From NCBI GenBank assembly GCA_017695055.1, contig JADILY010000043.1, positions 1 to 19,536 on the forward strand: a stretch of 19,536 bases of DNA, given 5' to 3'. The notes beneath the pieces are model-generated. The model ran no database searches, was not told the origin of the DNA, and saw nothing but the letters and a program-made list of their open reading frames with translations. Shown one piece after another: positions 15,781 through 19,536 of the stretch (the first letter of the stretch is position 1; each line of letters starts with the position of its first letter). The translations under genes were made by a program, and so were the position numbers. This DNA is from Merdivivens faecigallinarum. GTDB lineage: Bacteria > Bacteroidota > Bacteroidia > Bacteroidales > UBA932.

Positions 15781-17336
15781 TCACCTCAATGTTTCCAAGT
15801 ATTCCTGTCCTTTTTCAGTCAATACATATCCGCCTGTTTTTAAGGAGCCTTGGTATTCAATCAGCCTTAAAGGTTCAGAAGACAGTTGTTTAATGATACG
15901 TTCCAACGTAGCCTTCGAAATATCAATCAGTCCTAATAATGCTTTCCTCTTTATATGAGGAGATCTGGAAATCTCCAATAAAACAGACAGAGCGTTTTTA
16001 TTTATAGCCTCATTTATAGCCTCATTTATAGCCTCATTTATAGCCTCATTTTGTGGATTAATGGAGTTTTCAAATCCTTCCCTGCAAGGAATCTCAATCA
16101 AGAAATAGGTTCTGTCCTCATCTGTTTCAATCTTTGCCGGGCCTGAGCCATTCTTGCGTAACTCGTCCTGAATGGTAGGAATCCCCGTAGCACGACCTTC
16201 AGATAACTGGAGTTCTTTCAGATAGTCACCCAAACGACGGTTGCGGTAGCGGCGTGACTTCAGATGCTCAGCCTTATGAATGGCATCCAAACTGATAGAG
16301 CCGTCTGGCCCGGCATAGCTGAGGATAGAAATCTTTTTCGGTTCGATAGTAATTTCCACAGGTTCCCGCTCCTGATAATCCCTATGATAAAGTGCATTGA
16401 CAACAGCTTCCTCAATGGCCTGATAAGGATAGTTGAAGAATGTGATTGATTCCGCCTTGTCTTTAGGCTTGATAAAGCGTTTCTTGATGACATTGGTTCG
16501 GATATAGTCCAGAGTCTGCTTGATCATTTCCGGAACTGGCCCTACTATCTTCGGCACCTCAATCATGTTATTGGGATTCTCAATGCACCCTTCCGGGAAT
16601 ATGACTATGTCCACCTGTGTAGTAGGGAAGAATTTCGCAGGATTCTTGCTGAACATCATTGCCGCCACATTTTTGAGTGTTTAATGCTCAGTCGGGCCGG
16701 TCAACAAGTCCATCTGATCAAGTATTTCCACAAATGGCTTGTTTTCAAAGTCATTTGCCAGACGACTGTCCACTGTCTGAAGATAATCCAGTACCAAAGC
16801 CGGGGAGATATCCGAAATCTCAATCCGCTCATTCCCTCTTTCATCAAAAGGTGTCCTATTAGCCATCTCCCTGAGTTCGTCAAGTACCTCGCCTTTTGCT
16901 TCAATGGTACTTGTCCCGCTCCGTACATACCATTTGCTTGGAGATTGTTTTGCCGTAACTCGCTCTCTTACATTATACGGGCGATTAACCCCGGCAGGAG
17001 CCCATATCACAAGAACACTCTTCCCGTCAACTTCTTGGACATCAATACGAGGCATATAGTATGGTTCTATCTTGTATTGTACCCAACCATGTCTTTCTGA
17101 ATATCGTTCAGTCCCTCGATTGGCAAACCTGTGACCGGCCTTTTGGCAATTCCTGTCCGTTCCTCTTCCTCTATTCCCACCACGATATATCCACCTCCGA
17201 TATTGTCAAAATCATTGGCAAAGGCGCAGATTGTACGATAAATTCTATCAGGATTCCATCCCTTTTTGAACTCAATGCGGTTAGACTCTATCTTGCGTTT
17301 GTTAAGCAAGTCTTCGATATTGATAGGTATTGCCAT
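15781..17336 (-). pseudogene. Broken AlbA_2/HATPase-type ATP-binding transcriptional regulator
   Basis: Read from the ATG at 17336, three open pieces together form one Schlafen/AlbA_2-type ATP-binding protein of about 515 residues. Piece one (17336-17067) is the AlbA_2 domain (IESNRIEFKKGW, GGGYIVVGIEEEE). It ends in TAG after DMVGYNTR. Adding one A just before that point restores the expected NTRIEPYYMPRI, so a 1-base deletion near 17068-17070 is likely. Piece two (17055-16681) continues the domain and runs into an in-frame TAA after GPTEH. Piece three (16680-15781) is in the same frame and has an HATPase_c_4-like ATP-binding region (EEAVVNALYHRDY), an EAIN repeat linker and a C-terminal winged helix (KATLERIIKQLSSEP). 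The two lesions make a full product unlikely. ATG codons at 17055 and 16668 could allow fragments to be made. Base composition is more AT-rich than in the operon beside it. Confidence 0.85.
16001..16048 (-). repeat. Four perfect 12-base tandem repeats encoding an EAIN linker
   Basis: The unit TTTATAGCCTCA (plus strand) is present four times without change, from 16001 to 16048, followed by a partial TTT. On the coding minus strand each unit encodes four residues of NEAINEAI and so on, giving a linker between the ATP-binding region and the winged helix. As 12 is a multiple of 3, gain or loss of units would change linker length without breaking the frame. Similar short NE(A/G)I repeats occur at the same place in other members of this family. 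Confidence 0.9.
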
Positions 17337-17369
17337 ACTATTGACGGTTGGTGGAATTATAATTTGATA

Positions 17370-17399
17370 CAAAAATACAAAATTACTTTATCAATCAAT
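17370..17399 (-). promoter_or_regulatory. Candidate promoter for the broken AlbA_2 gene
   Basis: On the minus strand, ATTG (17399-17396) is followed by 18 bases and TATTTTTG (17377-17370), a full match to the Bacteroidetes -7 box TAnnTTTG with one mismatch in the -33 box. An overlapping TAATTTTG (17385-17378) is another match to the -7 box but lacks a good -33 partner. Transcription would begin about 28 bases before the ATG at 17336. The promoter therefore looks intact although the gene is broken. Confidence 0.45.
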
Positions 17400-17426
17400 T
17401 CGGAAATAACTCGCTATTCACTTCTG

Positions 17427-17474
17427 AAAAAAAAGGATGACCCTTAAAAGTCATTGACTTTTGGGTCACCCTCA
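17427..17474 (-). terminator. Terminator of the BACON lipoprotein gene
   Basis: On the minus strand an interrupted hairpin pairs GGTGACCC with GGGTCATCC and AAAAGTCA with TGACTTTT, and then runs into eight T (plus-strand A run at 17427-17434). It lies about 43 bases after the lipoprotein stop at 17517. On the plus strand the same stem is followed by CAGTTTTTTTA, so it could also stop transcription coming from the left. It separates the lipoprotein genes from the broken regulator gene. Confidence 0.75.
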
Positions 17475-17516
17475 GTTTTTTTATGAAAAATCCCGAAAGA
17501 TTTTTATCGTCATTTA

Positions 17517-18698
17517 TTAACGGATAGTTACATTATAACCGTCGAATTCTATAGTCTTGAGAATGATTTCACCGTCGGCTGTTGCATCGTTATTGATGAA
17601 ATATGCGAACAGGTAATATGTATCGGGCTTCGTCATCACCGTCGATGTTGTAGCAGGACCTTGCTTTACATTGGCCCAATCTGTCACTGCATAGAAGCCA
17701 ATATACTTTACCATATAGTCATATTCGAATTGGAAACATCTTTCGGCAACTGTCCCGTCCGTATAACCGGCATTAACAAGGGTGCTTTCATTGTTCCAGT
17801 TAAGATTGTAGTATTTGTCGTTTGTATATGGGGTAGCGACAGCCGAGAGGGTAGTGCCGGTTGACTCCACTTCAAGGGTTATGCTGTTTTCGGTCACCGG
17901 CGGGATTTTTGTCGTGAAATACTCCCTTGTAATCTTACTCAATCTAACCAGAGTGCCGTCTTCCTGCAAATCGATTCCATAAGCCCATACGGCATACTCA
18001 TTTCCCGGGTTAAGTGACTTCTGGGTCGTTTCCTGAGGCCCGTGTTTTACGATAGTGTTCAGATATTCGTTGATGGTTATCTGCGATGCGTTGGCATTCC
18101 CTACTATTATATCATAGTCCATCTGGAAAACTTCATCATCGCTCAGGTCCTTTATTTCCGAAGCCATATCCACGTATACGATATACGGCATGGTCTCATC
18201 GTCAGGGACAACGCGGATATGTGCCGTAGAGTAGGTAATATTGTCTACAGTGATGGTGAATACATCTTCTCCAGGATTAGGGTCTGGGTCTGGATCTGGG
18301 TCTGGGTCTGGGTCTGGATTATTTTCCCGGGGATCCTGGCTGACATTTACGGAGAACGACTGAGGGTCGCCGCCGGAATATTCGTAAGTTACTGTTATTT
18401 TACTTTCACGTTTCGCATCGGTCTCGTTCTTAAGTACATTAAAGGTTATGACTCCGGAGGTTTCTGTATCAGTGATTTCAATCCAGTTGCATTCTGAATC
18501 AGGCGAAGCCGTTATCATTCCGTCTTCGGCAGGATTCTCGATGTTGTAGGTAATTGTTTGTGTCCCGCCTTCAGCAGTGACATGTATGTCTTTTGCATCG
18601 GAGGACAGAACTGGTGGTTCCGATTCAATTTGTTTTTCACATCCTATGATGGCTGCTGCCGATACACAGGACAACATAAAAATTAAAATACGTTTCAT
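17517..18698 (-). CDS. BACON-domain surface lipoprotein
   Basis: This 393-residue protein begins with a lipoprotein signal peptide, MKRILIFMLSC..., whose lipobox is IIGC with Cys20 as the lipidated residue. Residues about 33-122 look like a BACON-type immunoglobulin-like domain (VTAEGGTQTITYNIENP, ECNWIEI, VNVSQDP), a fold common on Bacteroidota surface lipoproteins. Residues 127-145 are a flexible linker of repeated Asp-Pro (NPDPDPDP...NPGED). The remaining 250 residues form a region that I cannot assign, with a NPGNEYAVWAYG stretch like a fibronectin III strand and many aromatic residues. It probably sits on the cell surface, but its ligand is unknown. It starts 67 bases after the upstream lipoprotein gene on the same strand and is probably co-transcribed with it. 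Confidence 0.85.
   Translation of the reverse strand: MKRILIFMLSCVSAAAIIGCEKQIESEPPVLSSDAKDIHVTAEGGTQTITYNIENPAEDGMITASPDSECNWIEITDTETSGVITFNVLKNETDAKRESKITVTYEYSGGDPQSFSVNVSQDPRENNPDPDPDPDPDPDPNPGEDVFTITVDNITYSTAHIRVVPDDETMPYIVYVDMASEIKDLSDDEVFQMDYDIIVGNANASQITINEYLNTIVKHGPQETTQKSLNPGNEYAVWAYGIDLQEDGTLVRLSKITREYFTTKIPPVTENSITLEVESTGTTLSAVATPYTNDKYYNLNWNNESTLVNAGYTDGTVAERCFQFEYDYMVKYIGFYAVTDWANVKQGPATTSTVMTKPDTYYLFAYFINNDATADGEIILKTIEFDGYNVTIR
18279..18320 (-). repeat. Hexanucleotide repeat encoding the Asp-Pro linker
   Basis: The plus strand shows repeated GGGTCT and GGATCT units, which on the coding strand encode alternating Asp and Pro (PDPDPDPDPDPDP) in the BACON lipoprotein. It is a simple-sequence tract that keeps the frame when whole units change. 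It makes an extended spacer between the N-terminal domain and the rest of the protein. Confidence 0.85.
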
Positions 18699-18765
18699 GA
18701 GATAATGTTTTTTGTTTGTTGGTTATATAAAAGTGTATTTTTTCATATTAAATGTACCTACGGCA

Positions 18766-19536
18766 TTAAAATGCAAGTACGAAACGGGTCGAATACAGCG
18801 TAGCATTGTCCTTTGTATTCGTGGCCACAGTCGCATAGCAGAAAGATATGGCGTATGCTTTATCTATGGTTGCCTTTTCTTCTGTGCTCGAAGAATAGAA
18901 TCCAAGTCCGTCGTTACCTATGGTCTGCGCCCCCGGGATTGAAGAGAGTATGCGGTTGAGCATGTCGTAGTTGCTGGTCGCGGGCAGTACGCCGAAATAA
19001 GCATCGGTTTCCTTGTAGCACATTATGATGTATTCCTTTATGGACGGCAGGTACCATCCGCTGGAACTTTCCGGTGCTGGATGTGTCTCATTGTATGTGT
19101 CTACAGCCTGTACGGCTTCTACCGGCCATGCACTGTTGGACGGGTCTGCGTTGAATGCCTGTATTGCCTTAGTGTTGTTGTAGCCGAGCATCTTGTTTAG
19201 ATTGTCCGTTGATTCGCAGTATGTGGCGATGTTTTCATATTCTGTATTGTTTACGACCCATTCGCCGACAGTCTTGCCGTAGCTGGCGTATCCTGACTGC
19301 CATGCCACATACTGGTCTCCATCTATGGCTACTACCAGACCGTGCGTACATTCCGGATGGTCGTTTCTCAAGGCATTGTCATCTTTTGCCGGATCGCCGG
19401 TCCAGAATACTATGCCTATTACCTCTTTGCCTGATTCCATCTTGGAAGACCAAGTGCCGTCTGAAAAATAATAATCTCCGACTTCCGGGTCCAGTACTAC
19501 CGGATCGTCCGGATCTTCATTGTCGTCCGGATTGTC
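18766..19536 (-). CDS. Probable surface lipoprotein, C-terminal part (5' end outside window)
   Basis: The minus-strand frame is open from the right edge of the window to the TAA at 18766-18768, about 256 codons. The ATG at 19440 is internal, because 32 codons before it are open and meaningful. The visible part begins with an acidic linker (DNPDDNEDPDDP) and then YYFSDGTWSSK. It continues into a folded region with IGIVFWTGDP, HPECTHGLVVAI, SGWYLPSIKEY and a final TRFVLAF. This layout, linker then globular domain, resembles Bacteroidales lipoproteins whose C-terminal domain is of the DUF1566 kind, but I am not certain of the family. The signal peptide would lie beyond the window. It precedes the BACON lipoprotein gene by 67 bases on the same strand, and the similar acidic linkers suggest that the two proteins are related in use. 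Confidence 0.7.
   Translation of the reverse strand, partial: DNPDDNEDPDDPVVLDPEVGDYYFSDGTWSSKMESGKEVIGIVFWTGDPAKDDNALRNDHPECTHGLVVAIDGDQYVAWQSGYASYGKTVGEWVVNNTEYENIATYCESTDNLNKMLGYNNTKAIQAFNADPSNSAWPVEAVQAVDTYNETHPAPESSSGWYLPSIKEYIIMCYKETDAYFGVLPATSNYDMLNRILSSIPGAQTIGNDGLGFYSSSTEEKATIDKAYAISFCYATVATNTKDNATLYSTRFVLAF

Noticed and set aside
16001..16048. Short direct repeats that could suggest a CRISPR array
   Set aside because: The units are only 12 bases, have no spacers between them and are in frame within a coding sequence.
16681..17055. Two minus-strand open frames (16681-17055 and 15781-16668) as separate intact genes
   Set aside because: They are in the same frame with only a TAA between them, and each is a fragment of one known domain order. 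Their apparent start codons are internal methionines of the ancestral protein.

Overview
The window looks like a Bacteroidota (Bacteroidales) genome. The reasons are the order of the lysine-fermentation genes, a promoter of the Bacteroides type (TTTG-N19-TAnnTTT) with little use of Shine-Dalgarno sites, and BACON-type surface lipoproteins at the right end. A gut or oral amino-acid-fermenting anaerobe such as a Rikenellaceae or Porphyromonadaceae relative would fit, but the genus cannot be fixed from this sequence.

Layout: (1) positions 2-1441 hold the 3' two thirds of a tex-like RNA-binding protein gene. (2) Positions 1592-15547 are one long plus-strand gene run of 15 genes: atoD, kal, kce, kdd, kamA, kamB, kamC, kamD, kamE, atoA, a MaoC-type hydratase gene, an SDR reductase gene, an acyl-CoA dehydrogenase gene, etfB and etfA. 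A good promoter candidate lies at 1522-1552 and a strong intrinsic terminator at 15629-15657. (3) Positions 15781-17336 on the minus strand hold an AlbA_2/HATPase-type ATP-binding regulator gene broken by one frameshift and one in-frame stop. (4) Positions 17517-19536 on the minus strand hold two surface lipoprotein genes, the upstream one cut by the window edge.

How the genes work together: KamA turns L-lysine into L-beta-lysine. KamDE, kept active by the predicted KamBC reactivase, moves the terminal amino group to give 3,5-diaminohexanoate. Kdd oxidatively deaminates this to 3-keto-5-aminohexanoate. Kce condenses that with acetyl-CoA to give acetoacetate and 3-aminobutyryl-CoA. Kal removes ammonia to give crotonyl-CoA. 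The dehydrogenase with EtfAB reduces crotonyl-CoA to butyryl-CoA, and AtoDA exchanges CoA from butyryl-CoA to acetoacetate, releasing butyrate and acetoacetyl-CoA. Active-site numbering in KamA, KamE and Kce agrees closely with the characterised enzymes.

The most notable point is that an (R)-type hydratase gene and a FabG/PhaB-like reductase gene sit between atoA and the dehydrogenase gene. Together they could convert acetoacetyl-CoA through (R)-3-hydroxybutyryl-CoA to crotonyl-CoA, joining the lysine route to a second butyrate-forming branch. No thiolase, lysine transporter or regulator gene is visible in the run. The core pathway is known; the apparent (R)-branch is the part worth testing.
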